16,394 nt of DNA from Streptococcus sp. (GTDB lineage: Bacteria > Bacillota > Bacilli > Lactobacillales > Streptococcaceae): assembly GCA_003521145.1 (NCBI GenBank), contig DOTL01000021.1, positions 1-16,394 of the forward strand, written 5' to 3'. Numbering within the stretch: position 1 is the first letter of the stretch; each line of letters starts with the position of its first letter. This document shows, piece by piece, positions 1 to 7,766 of the stretch. The notes beneath the pieces were generated by a model. It did no database searches. It was given only the letters and a program-made list of their open reading frames with translations, and was not told the origin of the DNA. Position numbers and translations under genes: made by a program.

Positions 1-17
1 ACAGTTGACAAAGAGCC
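1..17. mobile_element. Probable end of an ISL3-family insertion sequence (IS1167/IS1193 type), cut by the window edge
   Basis: The first 17 bases, read on the minus strand, are GGCTCTTTGTCAACTGT. This matches what I recall of the terminal inverted repeat of streptococcal ISL3-family elements, although I could not check it against a database. The element would extend to the left, outside the window, so no transposase is visible. The eight bases just inside the chromosome (18-25, AAAATATC) are where the 8-bp target duplication of this family would lie. The other copy would be outside the window. Confidence 0.5.
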
Positions 18-30
18 AAAATATCACACA

Positions 31-65
31 TAAAAAACAAACTCTCCTCCATGGAAAGCTTGTTT
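31..65 (-). terminator. Rho-independent terminator of pepN
   Basis: Read on the minus strand, the arm at 65-53 pairs with the arm at 47-35 over 13 base pairs, two of them G-U. The loop is five bases, and a run of six T follows at 37-32. It begins seven bases after the pepN stop codon. It also separates pepN from the insertion-sequence end at the window edge. Confidence 0.9.
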
Positions 66-71
66 AACTTA

Positions 72-2612
72 TTAATAATCTTTAAGGGTAGATTCAACGG
101 CTGCTTTTTCTTTTTCAATCAAGTTTACTCGTGCGGCAATTGTCTTAATTCCCATCAAGATATTACGTTCTAAGGCTTTATCACTTGTTTGTGGCTCGAA
201 GAATGCAATATATTGATTAAGACGTTCTTGCGTTTTAAAGATTCCTGCTGGGATATTAACAAAGCTATCAAAGCTCATATCGCCACCTAGGACTGCCTTA
301 ATCCAATCCCAGTTATCTTTCGCCCAGTTCCAAACGGTTTCTTGTGCAAATGATTTGCTGAGGAAATTCATATACCATAGGTACAAGTCTTGAGGTTTAA
401 CGACATGTTTGTCTTTAAGCTGCCCTAGCACGTAGTCGAGACCTTCTTGGTTTTTAAGGTATGAAACTGCTTGAGTCAATTGACGACGGAAATTACTATC
501 ATTTGTTGTTACATATGCATTGACATAGTCTTCAACAAGAGTTAGACTGTCTTCTTGTTTCATTTGGTTAATGAGAACGAGACCACGGACACTTGCAGGG
601 ATGCTTTCAATGTTCTCTTTATGAGCTTGGAAAACACTTGCGGCCGCAAGGACTGCTGGTTGATAGTCTGCTTGAATCAAGTAGCTAAGAGCTGTTTGAC
701 GAACCATTTCGTCTTCATCTGATTCTCCATCTTTGGCATCGAAACCAAGACGCTCAAAGTCGTTTTGGAATTGACGACGTACTAAAGCCTTGTAATGCAC
801 TTCTGCTTCTGTATCCTCATCGATAAAGCGTTTCAAACCAGCGAGGATATGAGACTTAGCCTGAGCAATTAAGAAGCTTTCTTCTTTTTCGACAAGACCA
901 AGAAGAGCGACTAGGCTTGCATACGAGATGTGGCCACTTTCAGCAAGAAGACGGCGTTCTTGCAAAATTTGAAGTTTACTTACAGTATCAAGGTTAGCAA
1001 ATTCCTCTAAGAGTTGGTCTAAGAGTTGTCCTTGGTAGTCTGTAATGTAATGTGCTGTATTTGCAGTATTAAGGCGAAGAGCTCCTTTATTTTCAGCAGC
1101 AAGCTGGCTATAATTTGGAATCTCAATACTCTCTTCTGAGAGTGTATCTGGAAGACCCTTCCAGTTTGTGTTCAATGGAATCTCCCAAAGACGACCTTTA
1201 TCTTCATGTTCACCGATGAAGAATTGTTTTTGACTAAGAATAAGAGTATCATCAACAACTTCTGCACTAACAACAGGGTAACCTGGTTGCTCCAACCAAG
1301 TATCCATGAAACTAGAGACATCTTTACCAGAAGCATCAGAGAGGGCATTCCAGAGGTCTCGTCCAATAGTATTGTTGTACTGGTGTTTTTCGAAGTAAGC
1401 TTTAAGTCCTTTGGCAAAGGCTTCGTCACCTAACCAACGGCGAAGCATATGCATGAGACGACTACCTTTGGCATAAACGATGGCACTATCAAAGAGGGTG
1501 TTAATCTCATCTGGGTGATTAACTTCCATGTGGACAGACTGAACACCATCTGTAGCATCACGCTGAAGGGCATTAGGCACACCAGTTGTTTGGAAGTCTT
1601 CAAAAATGTTCCAGCTAGGTTCAATGGCATCTATTGAAACATACTCCATCATATTAGCAAAGCTTTCGTTAAGCCAGAGATCATCCCACCATTTCATTGT
1701 TACAAGGTTACCGAACCATTGGTGAGCCAATTCGTGGGCAACTACAAGGGCTACTTGTTGACGACTTGCAGCTGAGCTATTTTCATCTACAAGAAGGTAA
1801 ACTTCACGATAGGTAACAAGTCCCCAGTTTTCCATGGCACCTGATGAGAAGTCAGGAAGTGCGAGATGGTATGACAACGGGATAGGATACTTGACTTGGA
1901 AGTAGTCTTCGTAGAAATCAATGACACGAACGGCAATATCAAGGGCAAAGTCAACGCTGTTTTCAGCTTGTGCAACTGTAGCGAAGACTCCAACTTCAGT
2001 ACCGTTTTGTGTTTTCGCTGTCTTACCTTGAAGATTTCCAAACCCAAAGGCAAGGAGGTATGTAGACATACGAGGGGTTGTCTCAAAAGTCCAAACTCCA
2101 GTCTCTTCACGCAAATGGCTCTTGATTTCAGGCATATTTGAAAAGGCGATATCACCTTCTTCGGCATCAAATTTTAATGAGAAATCAAAAGTAGCTTTGG
2201 CCTCTGGTTCATCAATAGATGGGAAGGCTTCACGCGCAAAATGAGATTCAAACTGCGTTGAAATGATTTCTTTCTTCTCACCATTGTAAGTGTAGTATGA
2301 TGGGTAAATCCCTGTCATATTATCTGTAATACGACCAGAGAATTCAATGACAATCGTCAAAATACCGGTCTCTGGAAGTTCAATATGGAAGGCTTCGTTA
2401 GCATCATCCATTTGGAAGTTTAAAGATTCATTATCCAAGAGAACAGAACTAATGGTAAGGTCTTTTTGGTGAAGGGAGATATGGTTATCAAGGGCCTCAC
2501 CTGTAATGGCAACATTCCCTGTAAAGGTCTTTTCAGAACGATTAATGTCCAAGAAAAGATTGTAATTTTCAGGGATGAAACTTTCGATAAAACGAGCAAC
2601 AGATACTGTCAT
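72..2612 (-). CDS. pepN: PepN, membrane alanyl aminopeptidase (M1 family zinc metallopeptidase)
   Basis: An 846-residue cytoplasmic aminopeptidase, the usual length for lactic acid bacterial PepN. It removes N-terminal residues from peptides taken up by the cell and is a main enzyme of casein peptide use. Visible in the sequence are the exopeptidase motif GAMEN at residues 258-262, the zinc site HELAH at 293-297 with the third ligand Glu316 in LNESFA, and a Tyr near 380 in the place of the catalytic tyrosine. No signal peptide is present. The ATG at 2612 is preceded by AGGAG with a nine-base gap. The gene stands alone between two terminators, so it should form its own transcription unit. Its leader has an unusual promoter position and a perfect inverted repeat, listed separately. 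Identification is secure. Confidence 0.97.
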   Translation of the reverse strand: MTVSVARFIESFIPENYNLFLDINRSEKTFTGNVAITGEALDNHISLHQKDLTISSVLLDNESLNFQMDDANEAFHIELPETGILTIVIEFSGRITDNMTGIYPSYYTYNGEKKEIISTQFESHFAREAFPSIDEPEAKATFDFSLKFDAEEGDIAFSNMPEIKSHLREETGVWTFETTPRMSTYLLAFGFGNLQGKTAKTQNGTEVGVFATVAQAENSVDFALDIAVRVIDFYEDYFQVKYPIPLSYHLALPDFSSGAMENWGLVTYREVYLLVDENSSAASRQQVALVVAHELAHQWFGNLVTMKWWDDLWLNESFANMMEYVSIDAIEPSWNIFEDFQTTGVPNALQRDATDGVQSVHMEVNHPDEINTLFDSAIVYAKGSRLMHMLRRWLGDEAFAKGLKAYFEKHQYNNTIGRDLWNALSDASGKDVSSFMDTWLEQPGYPVVSAEVVDDTLILSQKQFFIGEHEDKGRLWEIPLNTNWKGLPDTLSEESIEIPNYSQLAAENKGALRLNTANTAHYITDYQGQLLDQLLEEFANLDTVSKLQILQERRLLAESGHISYASLVALLGLVEKEESFLIAQAKSHILAGLKRFIDEDTEAEVHYKALVRRQFQNDFERLGFDAKDGESDEDEMVRQTALSYLIQADYQPAVLAAASVFQAHKENIESIPASVRGLVLINQMKQEDSLTLVEDYVNAYVTTNDSNFRRQLTQAVSYLKNQEGLDYVLGQLKDKHVVKPQDLYLWYMNFLSKSFAQETVWNWAKDNWDWIKAVLGGDMSFDSFVNIPAGIFKTQERLNQYIAFFEPQTSDKALERNILMGIKTIAARVNLIEKEKAAVESTLKDY

Positions 2613-2640
2613 ATGTATATACTCCTAATCTAACTTTTCG

Positions 2641-2670
2641 TATCGAAACAGACTGACAAATGTTTCGATA
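2641..2670. promoter_or_regulatory. Perfect 10-bp inverted repeat in the pepN leader
   Basis: TATCGAAACA at 2641-2650 is exactly repeated as TGTTTCGATA at 2661-2670, with a 10-base centre. It lies between the terminator after phoU and the pepN ribosome binding site, 28 bases before the ATG. No T run follows it in either direction, so it is not a terminator. It could be an operator for a dimeric repressor or a stable hairpin in the pepN mRNA leader. I do not recognise the sequence as a known streptococcal operator. Confidence 0.7.
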
Positions 2671-2682
2671 TCAGACTCTTTT

Positions 2683-2718
2683 AAAAAGAAAAGGGTCTGA
2701 ATTATTTAATACAGACCT
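2683..2718 (-). terminator. Rho-independent terminator after phoU, end of the pst operon
   Basis: On the minus strand, GGTCTG (2717-2712) pairs with CAGACC (2699-2694), with three further A-T pairs possible inside the 12-base loop. The stem is followed by TTTTCTTTTT. It starts about 27 bases after the phoU stop codon. Confidence 0.85.
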
Positions 2719-2727
2719 ATTATAACA
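2719..2727 (-). promoter_or_regulatory. Probable extended -10 promoter for pepN
   Basis: The minus strand reads TGTTATAAT, a perfect extended -10 element. I see no good -35 at 16-18 bases upstream, which is tolerable for an extended -10. The expected start point, near 2712, falls inside the 5' arm of the phoU terminator, giving a pepN leader of about 100 bases. It is the only strong -10 between phoU and pepN. Confidence 0.6.
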
Positions 2728-2744
2728 TAGATCGGAAGCTTTGC

Positions 2745-3401
2745 CTACAGTTCAATGATTTTACCAGATTTGAGGTAGACAACCCACTCGCAGAGATTGC
2801 GGGCATAGTCACCGATACGTTCCAAATACATAAGTACTTGGAAATATTCTTTGGCAGCGAAGGCGGCATCAGGATTCTTACGAACACCTTCTACTGTCAT
2901 GGCTTGAATATCACGGAAATAGTTATCAATGATTTCATCTGAAGCTGCGATTTCGTAAGCACGTTGTTCGTCATTGTTCAAGTATACATCTAGAGCATCT
3001 TCGACCATGTGGCGGACTGCTTTCCCCATTTTCTTGATTTCAGCTTCGATTTCAGTTAGGCGTTCTTCACCTTTAATGCGGATGGTTGCTTTAGCGATAG
3101 CAACGGCATGATCACCCATACGCTCAACGTCACTAGATGCTTTAAGTGCGGTGATAACTGTACGCAAATCACTTGATACAGGTTGCTGAAGAGCAATAAT
3201 TTCAAGTGATTTTTTCTCAAGTTTGGTTTCGTAGTTATTGACGATTTCGTCATTTTCAATGACTTCCTTAGCCAAATCACGGTCATGGCTGATAAAGGCA
3301 CGTACAGCTTTCTTAAGCTGAGCTGTAACCTCTGTACCCATAGCGTAAAATTGGTTGTGGAGTTTTTCTAATTCTTCTTCGAAGGGAGTTCGTAACATCA
3401 T
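2745..3401 (-). CDS. phoU: PhoU, phosphate signalling complex accessory protein
   Basis: A 218-residue, all-helical cytoplasmic protein with two tandem PhoU repeats, roughly residues 15-105 and 115-210. The repeats carry the acidic metal-binding patterns seen in the family, for example ERMGDHA near residue 92 and ERIGDYA near 193. PhoU links the activity of the Pst transporter to the phosphate-sensing histidine kinase and limits phosphate uptake. It is the last gene of the pst operon, 25 bases after pstB2. The start is ATGATG. The only Shine-Dalgarno-like sequence, AAAGGA, lies about 18 bases upstream, farther than for the other genes, so translation may depend partly on coupling with pstB2. 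Family assignment is secure. Confidence 0.95.
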   Translation of the reverse strand: MMLRTPFEEELEKLHNQFYAMGTEVTAQLKKAVRAFISHDRDLAKEVIENDEIVNNYETKLEKKSLEIIALQQPVSSDLRTVITALKASSDVERMGDHAVAIAKATIRIKGEERLTEIEAEIKKMGKAVRHMVEDALDVYLNNDEQRAYEIAASDEIIDNYFRDIQAMTVEGVRKNPDAAFAAKEYFQVLMYLERIGDYARNLCEWVVYLKSGKIIEL

Positions 3402-3426
3402 AATTTTTTTAGTAATCTGTCCTTTC

Positions 3427-4185
3427 TTAACCGAATTTACCGGTAATATAATCTTCAGTTTCTTTATGTCGTGGATTTAGAAACATGTCTTTCGTTGCTG
3501 AGTACTCGATGAGCTCTCCATCAAGGAAAAAGGCTGTTCTTTGTGAGATACGGCTTGCCTGTTGCATCGAACGTGTAACAAGCAGCAAGGTATATTGGGC
3601 TTTAAGGTTATAGAGAGTTTCCTCAATCTTACCAGCGGAGATAGGGTCGAGGGCTGAGGTTGGTTCATCAAGAAGGATGACCTTTGGAGATGTGGCTAGC
3701 ACTCGTGCAATACAGACACGTTGTTGTTGCCCACCTGAGAGTCCAAGTGCTGAGTCATTGAGACGGTCTTTAACCTCTTCCCAGATTGAAGCACCCTTTA
3801 ATGATTCTTCTACTGCTTTGTCAAGAACAGCCTTATCTTTGATACCATTGATACGAAGGCCATAAACCACGTTTTCATAGATAGACATTGGAAAGGGATT
3901 GGGTTGTTGGAAGACCATTCCGATGTCTTTACGAAGCTCAACGGTATCTGTTCGAGGACTGTAGACATTGTGACCGTTGTAGGAAACAGCACCAGTAAGC
4001 GTCCACTCGGGGTTTAAATCTCCCATTCGGTTGATAGAACGGAGCAAGGTTGATTTTCCAGATCCTGAAGGACCGATAAGGGCCGTGATTTCATTTGGAT
4101 AGAAATCCATTGTCACATTATTAAGGGCTTTTTTCTTATTGAAATATACCGATAAATCATTGATTGAAATGATTGGTTCAGTCAT
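3427..4185 (-). CDS. pstB2: PstB2, phosphate ABC transporter ATP-binding protein with Arg at the switch-histidine position
   Basis: A 252-residue ABC ATPase of the PstB family that powers phosphate import with PstC and PstA at the inner face of the membrane. Walker A GPSGSGKST is at residues 38-46, the Q-loop glutamine at about 93, the signature LSGGQQQR at 149-156, and Walker B LLDEP at 171-175 with the catalytic Glu174. The H-loop reads LVTRSMQQA, so Arg205 replaces the switch histidine that the neighbouring PstB1 keeps (VTHNMQQA). A strong AAAGGAG overlaps the end of pstB1, 12 bases from that stop. Two pstB copies in one operon are usual in streptococci. My memory is that the Arg variant also occurs in other streptococcal PstB2 proteins, but I could not verify this. 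Confidence 0.95.
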   Translation of the reverse strand: MTEPIISINDLSVYFNKKKALNNVTMDFYPNEITALIGPSGSGKSTLLRSINRMGDLNPEWTLTGAVSYNGHNVYSPRTDTVELRKDIGMVFQQPNPFPMSIYENVVYGLRINGIKDKAVLDKAVEESLKGASIWEEVKDRLNDSALGLSGGQQQRVCIARVLATSPKVILLDEPTSALDPISAGKIEETLYNLKAQYTLLLVTRSMQQASRISQRTAFFLDGELIEYSATKDMFLNPRHKETEDYITGKFG

Positions 4186-4197
4186 GAGTGCTCCTTT

Positions 4198-5001
4198 CTA
4201 TCCAAAGCGTCCTGATACATAGTCATTGGTTGACTGTAGGGCAGCATCTTGGAAGATTTTCTTGGTTTTATCATATTCGATAAGATCACCAAGGTAGAAG
4301 AATGCTGTATAATCACTAGCACGCGCTGCTTGTTGCATATTATGCGTCACGATGATAATAGAGTAATCTTCCTTAAGTTCGAACATGGTCTCTTCGAGCT
4401 GCATCGTAGCTACAGGGTCCAATGAAGCTGCAGGCTCATCCATGAGGAGAATCTGCGGTTTCACGGCAATAGCTCTTGCAATACAAAGACGTTGTTGCTG
4501 ACCACCTGAGAGGGTGAGGGCAGATTTATGAAGGTCATCCTTAACCTGATCCCAAAGTCCTGCTTGCTTAAGTGATGTCTCAACAATCTCGTCCAAGGTT
4601 TGCTTATCTCTTACACCTTTACGTTCGTGAGCAAAGGTGATATTTCTGTAAGTAGACTTAGCGAATGGATTTGGACGTTGAAAAACCATTCCAATATGTT
4701 TACGCATTTCATAAACATTGATATTACTTGCGTTAACATCGAGTCCTTGATAAAGGATTTGTCCAGTAACCTTAGCAATATCAATCGTATCATTCATACG
4801 GTTTAGACTACGAAGAAAGGTTGATTTCCCGCATCCCGAAGGACCAATAAGAGCTGTGATTTTGTTTTTTTCGAATTGCATGTCAATGCCTTTGATGGCT
4901 TCTTTTTGACCATAGTAGACATGCAAGTCCTTTGTTTCAAGAGCGAGCTCCTTCTCTGGGAAGGTGATAATATGACGCTCGTCCCAATTGTATTTTGTCA
5001 T
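4198..5001 (-). CDS. pstB1: PstB1, phosphate ABC transporter ATP-binding protein
   Basis: A 267-residue ABC ATPase of the PstB family, about 15 residues longer at the N terminus than PstB2. All catalytic motifs are intact: Walker A GPSGCGKST at 53-61, Q-loop glutamine at 108, signature LSGGQQQR at 164-171, Walker B ILLMDEP with Glu189, and switch histidine 220 in VTHNM. It couples ATP hydrolysis to phosphate import through PstC/PstA. The ATG follows AAAGGAG and lies 10 bases after the pstA stop. Because PstB2 lacks the switch histidine, PstB1 is the canonical member of the pair. A PstB1/PstB2 heterodimer with one standard and one altered site is an inference. Confidence 0.96.
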   Translation of the reverse strand: MTKYNWDERHIITFPEKELALETKDLHVYYGQKEAIKGIDMQFEKNKITALIGPSGCGKSTFLRSLNRMNDTIDIAKVTGQILYQGLDVNASNINVYEMRKHIGMVFQRPNPFAKSTYRNITFAHERKGVRDKQTLDEIVETSLKQAGLWDQVKDDLHKSALTLSGGQQQRLCIARAIAVKPQILLMDEPAASLDPVATMQLEETMFELKEDYSIIIVTHNMQQAARASDYTAFFYLGDLIEYDKTKKIFQDAALQSTNDYVSGRFG

Positions 5002-5011
5002 GATAACTCCT

Positions 5012-5896
5012 TTAAGCGGATGTTAATTTCTTATGGAGGTAAGCTCCCAAACGACGTGCACCAAAGTTGAAAATCAGAATGAGAATCAAGAGCACTGCTG
5101 CTGAACCAGCAGATACTGCAGTGGCGTCAGGTGTCGTACCTTCTGAGTTGACCTTCCAGATGTGAACAGCAAGTGTCTCTGCTTGGCGGAAAATCGAAAT
5201 TGGACTAGATATGCTAAGCGGATTCCAGTCGCTCCAGTCAAGTGCTGGTGCAGATTGACCTGCTGTATAGATAAGTGCTGCTGCTTCCCCGAAAATACGA
5301 CCAGAAGCAAGAACGATACCAGTAACAATACCAGGTAAGGCCTCTGGAACAACAACGTGACAGATAGTTTCCCATCGAGACAAGCCTAGAGCTAGACCAG
5401 CTTCACGTTGGGTATGGTGGACGGTTCGTAAGCTATCTTCAACCGTACGAGTCATTTGTGGCAAGTTAAAGACAGTTAAAGCCAAGGCACCTGATAGGAT
5501 TGAAAATCCATACTGAAATTGGACAACGAAAATCAAATAACCAAAGAGTCCGACAACCACTGAAGGTAGTGAGGAAAGGATTTCAATACAGGTACGAACA
5601 AAATTTGTAAGTCGTCCTTTTTTAGCATATTCTGATAAGAAGATGCCAGCTCCCACTGAAAGAGGCACAGAAATAATCAAAGTAATAACCAATAGGAAGA
5701 ATGAGTTGTAGAGTTGAATCCCAATTCCTCCACCAGCTTTGTAGGATGATGATCGACTAGTCAAGAAAGACCAGCTGATGTGTGGTATCCCGCGAACCAA
5801 GATATAGAGAATCAAGGCTGCCAGGATTGTTACAATAATGCCAGCAATTACATAGAGGGTGCTTGTGGCAGTTTCATCAATTTTTTTAGCGTTCAT
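5012..5896 (-). CDS. pstA: PstA, phosphate ABC transporter permease
   Basis: A membrane permease of 294 residues from the ATG chosen here. The first membrane segment is at about residues 11-34, followed by several more hydrophobic stretches. The cytoplasmic coupling-helix (EAA) motif is visible as GRIFGEAAALIYTAG. It forms the phosphate channel with PstC. The frame is open upstream to a GTG at 5914, which would overlap pstC by 29 bases. The ATG at 5896 gives an 11-base overlap with the pstC stop and starts MNAKKIDETATS, a better fit for the family. A purine-rich GAGAAAGAG lies just before it. Translation is probably coupled to pstC. Confidence 0.95.
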   Translation of the reverse strand: MNAKKIDETATSTLYVIAGIIVTILAALILYILVRGIPHISWSFLTSRSSSYKAGGGIGIQLYNSFFLLVITLIISVPLSVGAGIFLSEYAKKGRLTNFVRTCIEILSSLPSVVVGLFGYLIFVVQFQYGFSILSGALALTVFNLPQMTRTVEDSLRTVHHTQREAGLALGLSRWETICHVVVPEALPGIVTGIVLASGRIFGEAAALIYTAGQSAPALDWSDWNPLSISSPISIFRQAETLAVHIWKVNSEGTTPDATAVSAGSAAVLLILILIFNFGARRLGAYLHKKLTSA

Positions 5897-6800
5897 AATT
5901 TCTCTTTCTCTCACGGGTAATGAATTTCACCAACATATTGAAACCAAGACTCATTAATAAGAGCACCAGGGCGAGAGACCAAAGGACATTGTTTGAAACA
6001 GTACCCATGACTGTATTTCCTATTCCCATAGTCAAGACAGATGTCAAAGTTGCTGCTGGTGTCGTTAAAGAAGTTGGTATCACAGCGGAATTTCCGACAA
6101 CCATTTGGATGGCAAGGGCCTCACCAAAGGCACGGGCCATACCAAAGATAACGGCAGTAAAAATGCCTGGTTTAGCCGCGTTAAGTGTCACACGCCAAAT
6201 TGTTTGCCAGCGTGTAGCTCCCATGGCGAGACTGGCTTCACGATAGTGACGAGGCACTGCACGAAGCGTATCTGTTGTCATAAAGGTTACGGTCGGAAGA
6301 ATCATGACGAACAAGACAAAGGTACCTGAAAGAATACCAAACCCTGTTCCACCAAAAATTAAGCGAACAAATGGGACCACCACTTGGAGACCAATAAATC
6401 CATAAACAACAGATGGAATCCCAACCAAAAGTTCGATGGCGGGTTGTAGGAACTTAGCCCCTTTCGGAGAAATTTCAGTCATAAAAATGGCTGCTCCAAT
6501 GGCAAATGGGGTTGCAACCAAGGCTGAAAGTAAAGTCACTACGAATGATCCCAAAATCATTGGTAGAGCCCCGAATTTACCTTCAGATGGTGACCAATCA
6601 CCACTAAAGAGAAACTCGACCAAGCTAACTTTGTTGACAAAGAAAGTCGACAGCCCTTTTTGAGCAACGAAAAGTAAAATCATGGCTACGATAAAAACAA
6701 TCAAGGCCAGGCAAAGGAAAGTGATTGTTTTACCAAACTTCTCGAGGCGTGAATTTTTAGAGGGTGACGTTAATTGTTTCACCAATTCTTCATTTTTCAT
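5886..6800 (-). CDS. pstC: PstC, phosphate ABC transporter permease
   Basis: A 304-residue membrane permease with about six hydrophobic segments, the first at roughly residues 25-48. The coupling motif reads GMARAFGEALAIQMVVGN. It pairs with PstA to form the phosphate translocation path and receives phosphate from the lipoprotein PstS. The ATG is preceded by AGGAG with a six-to-seven-base gap, and only two bases separate it from the pstS stop. The C-terminal end, RERKRNYER, is strongly positive, as expected for a cytoplasmic tail. The 3' end overlaps pstA by 11 bases. Confidence 0.96.
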   Translation of the reverse strand: MKNEELVKQLTSPSKNSRLEKFGKTITFLCLALIVFIVAMILLFVAQKGLSTFFVNKVSLVEFLFSGDWSPSEGKFGALPMILGSFVVTLLSALVATPFAIGAAIFMTEISPKGAKFLQPAIELLVGIPSVVYGFIGLQVVVPFVRLIFGGTGFGILSGTFVLFVMILPTVTFMTTDTLRAVPRHYREASLAMGATRWQTIWRVTLNAAKPGIFTAVIFGMARAFGEALAIQMVVGNSAVIPTSLTTPAATLTSVLTMGIGNTVMGTVSNNVLWSLALVLLLMSLGFNMLVKFITRERKRNYER

Positions 6801-6802
6801 GC

Positions 6803-7678
6803 TTACTCCTCACTCTTTTTTGAGACTTTACCATCAGCATCCTTGGTAACTTTCATGCTATGGATGGAAATGTAACCCATTTTTGCGACGACGTTTTCTT
6901 GGACTTCGTCACTCAGCATGTAATCTAAGAATTGTTTGGTATAGCTATCCGGTTTTCCTTTGGTATACATATGTTCATAGGACCAAATCGGCCAATCGTT
7001 AGTTGCAACATTTTCAGCTTTGGGTTCAAATCCATTTAACTTTAATGTTTTAACAGAATCATCAAGGTAAGCAAATGATAGGTATGAAATAGCACCTGGT
7101 GTCTGAGCAACGATTGACTTAACCATACCGTTAGAATCTTGCTCCTGGGTACGGATTGGTGATTTACCATCCATAATCACAGCATCGAAAGTTGCGCGTG
7201 ATCCTGAGCTAGCTGCACGGTTAATAATAGTAATCTCTAAATCTTTACCACCTAGCTGTTTCCAGTTTGTGATTTCCCCAGTGAAAATCTTACGAAGTTG
7301 TTCTGTTGTCAAGTTATCTACAGAGACTTCTTTGTTTGTAATCACTGCAATCCCAGCAACAGCAACTTGAAAGTCAACAAGCTTACTGGCATCGATTCCC
7401 GATTTCTCCTCGGCAAAAAGGTCACTGTTACCAATTTGAACAGCACCGGATTGTACCTGAGAAAGTCCGGTACCAGAACCGCCCCCTTGGACGTTAACGA
7501 TATTCTCTGGGTTCTTTTCAGCGAAGCCATCTGCTGCTGCCTCCACTAAGGGTTGAAGGGCCGTAGAACCAACCGCTGTAATGGATTGGCCACGGTCAAT
7601 CCAAGAGGCACAGCCAGTTAAAACCAGCATAGCCATTGCCAGTGACAGAATCACTGCAAGGACTTTTGTTTTTTTCAT
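6803..7678 (-). CDS. pstS: PstS, phosphate-binding lipoprotein of the Pst transporter
   Basis: A 291-residue lipoprotein that captures phosphate at the outer face of the membrane and delivers it to PstC/PstA. The N terminus is a lipoprotein signal: MKKTK, a hydrophobic core, then the lipobox LTGC with Cys23 as the lipid-modified residue. The binding-protein fold shows typical phosphate contacts, ITAVGSTALQPL near the mature N terminus, GGGSGTGLSQV, and RAASSGSRATFD further on. The frame is open further upstream to a GTG at 7744. I chose the inner ATG because it begins the signal peptide and follows GGAGG at the correct distance. It is the first gene of the pst operon, under a Pho-box-like promoter. 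Confidence 0.96.
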   Translation of the reverse strand: MKKTKVLAVILSLAMAMLVLTGCASWIDRGQSITAVGSTALQPLVEAAADGFAEKNPENIVNVQGGGSGTGLSQVQSGAVQIGNSDLFAEEKSGIDASKLVDFQVAVAGIAVITNKEVSVDNLTTEQLRKIFTGEITNWKQLGGKDLEITIINRAASSGSRATFDAVIMDGKSPIRTQEQDSNGMVKSIVAQTPGAISYLSFAYLDDSVKTLKLNGFEPKAENVATNDWPIWSYEHMYTKGKPDSYTKQFLDYMLSDEVQENVVAKMGYISIHSMKVTKDADGKVSKKSEE

Positions 7679-7712
7679 TTTTGTCCTCCGACATTTTGTA
7701 ACATAAGTAAGC

Positions 7713-7746
7713 AAGTGTCTCATATATATGCTGTTAAAAGACACCT
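7713..7746 (-). promoter_or_regulatory. Hairpin at the predicted 5' end of the pst mRNA
   Basis: On the minus strand, AGGTGTCT (7746-7739) pairs with AGACACTT (7720-7713) over eight pairs including one G-U, with an 18-base loop. The predicted transcription start from the upstream extended -10 is at about 7745, so the stem would begin at or next to the very 5' end of the transcript. A role in mRNA stability is inference. Confidence 0.4.
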
Positions 7747-7751
7747 ATCTA

Positions 7752-7760
7752 ATTATAACA
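7752..7760 (-). promoter_or_regulatory. Extended -10 of the pst operon promoter
   Basis: The minus strand reads TGTTATAAT, a perfect extended -10. No consensus -35 is present. The -35 position (about 7775-7780, TGACTT) lies inside the array of 11-bp repeats, the arrangement expected of an activator-dependent Pho promoter. The leader to the pstS ATG is about 67 bases. Confidence 0.75.
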
Positions 7761-7766
7761 AGTATA

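Noticed and set aside
1172..2170. Several open frames of 62-127 codons on both strands inside pepN
   Set aside because: They all overlap the secure pepN frame, have no motif or proper ribosome binding site, and are shadows of its codon use.
7679..7744. N-terminal extension of PstS from a GTG at 7744
   Set aside because: It would put 22 non-signal residues before a perfect lipoprotein signal, and GGAGG lies in front of the inner ATG. The predicted transcription start is also at about 7745.
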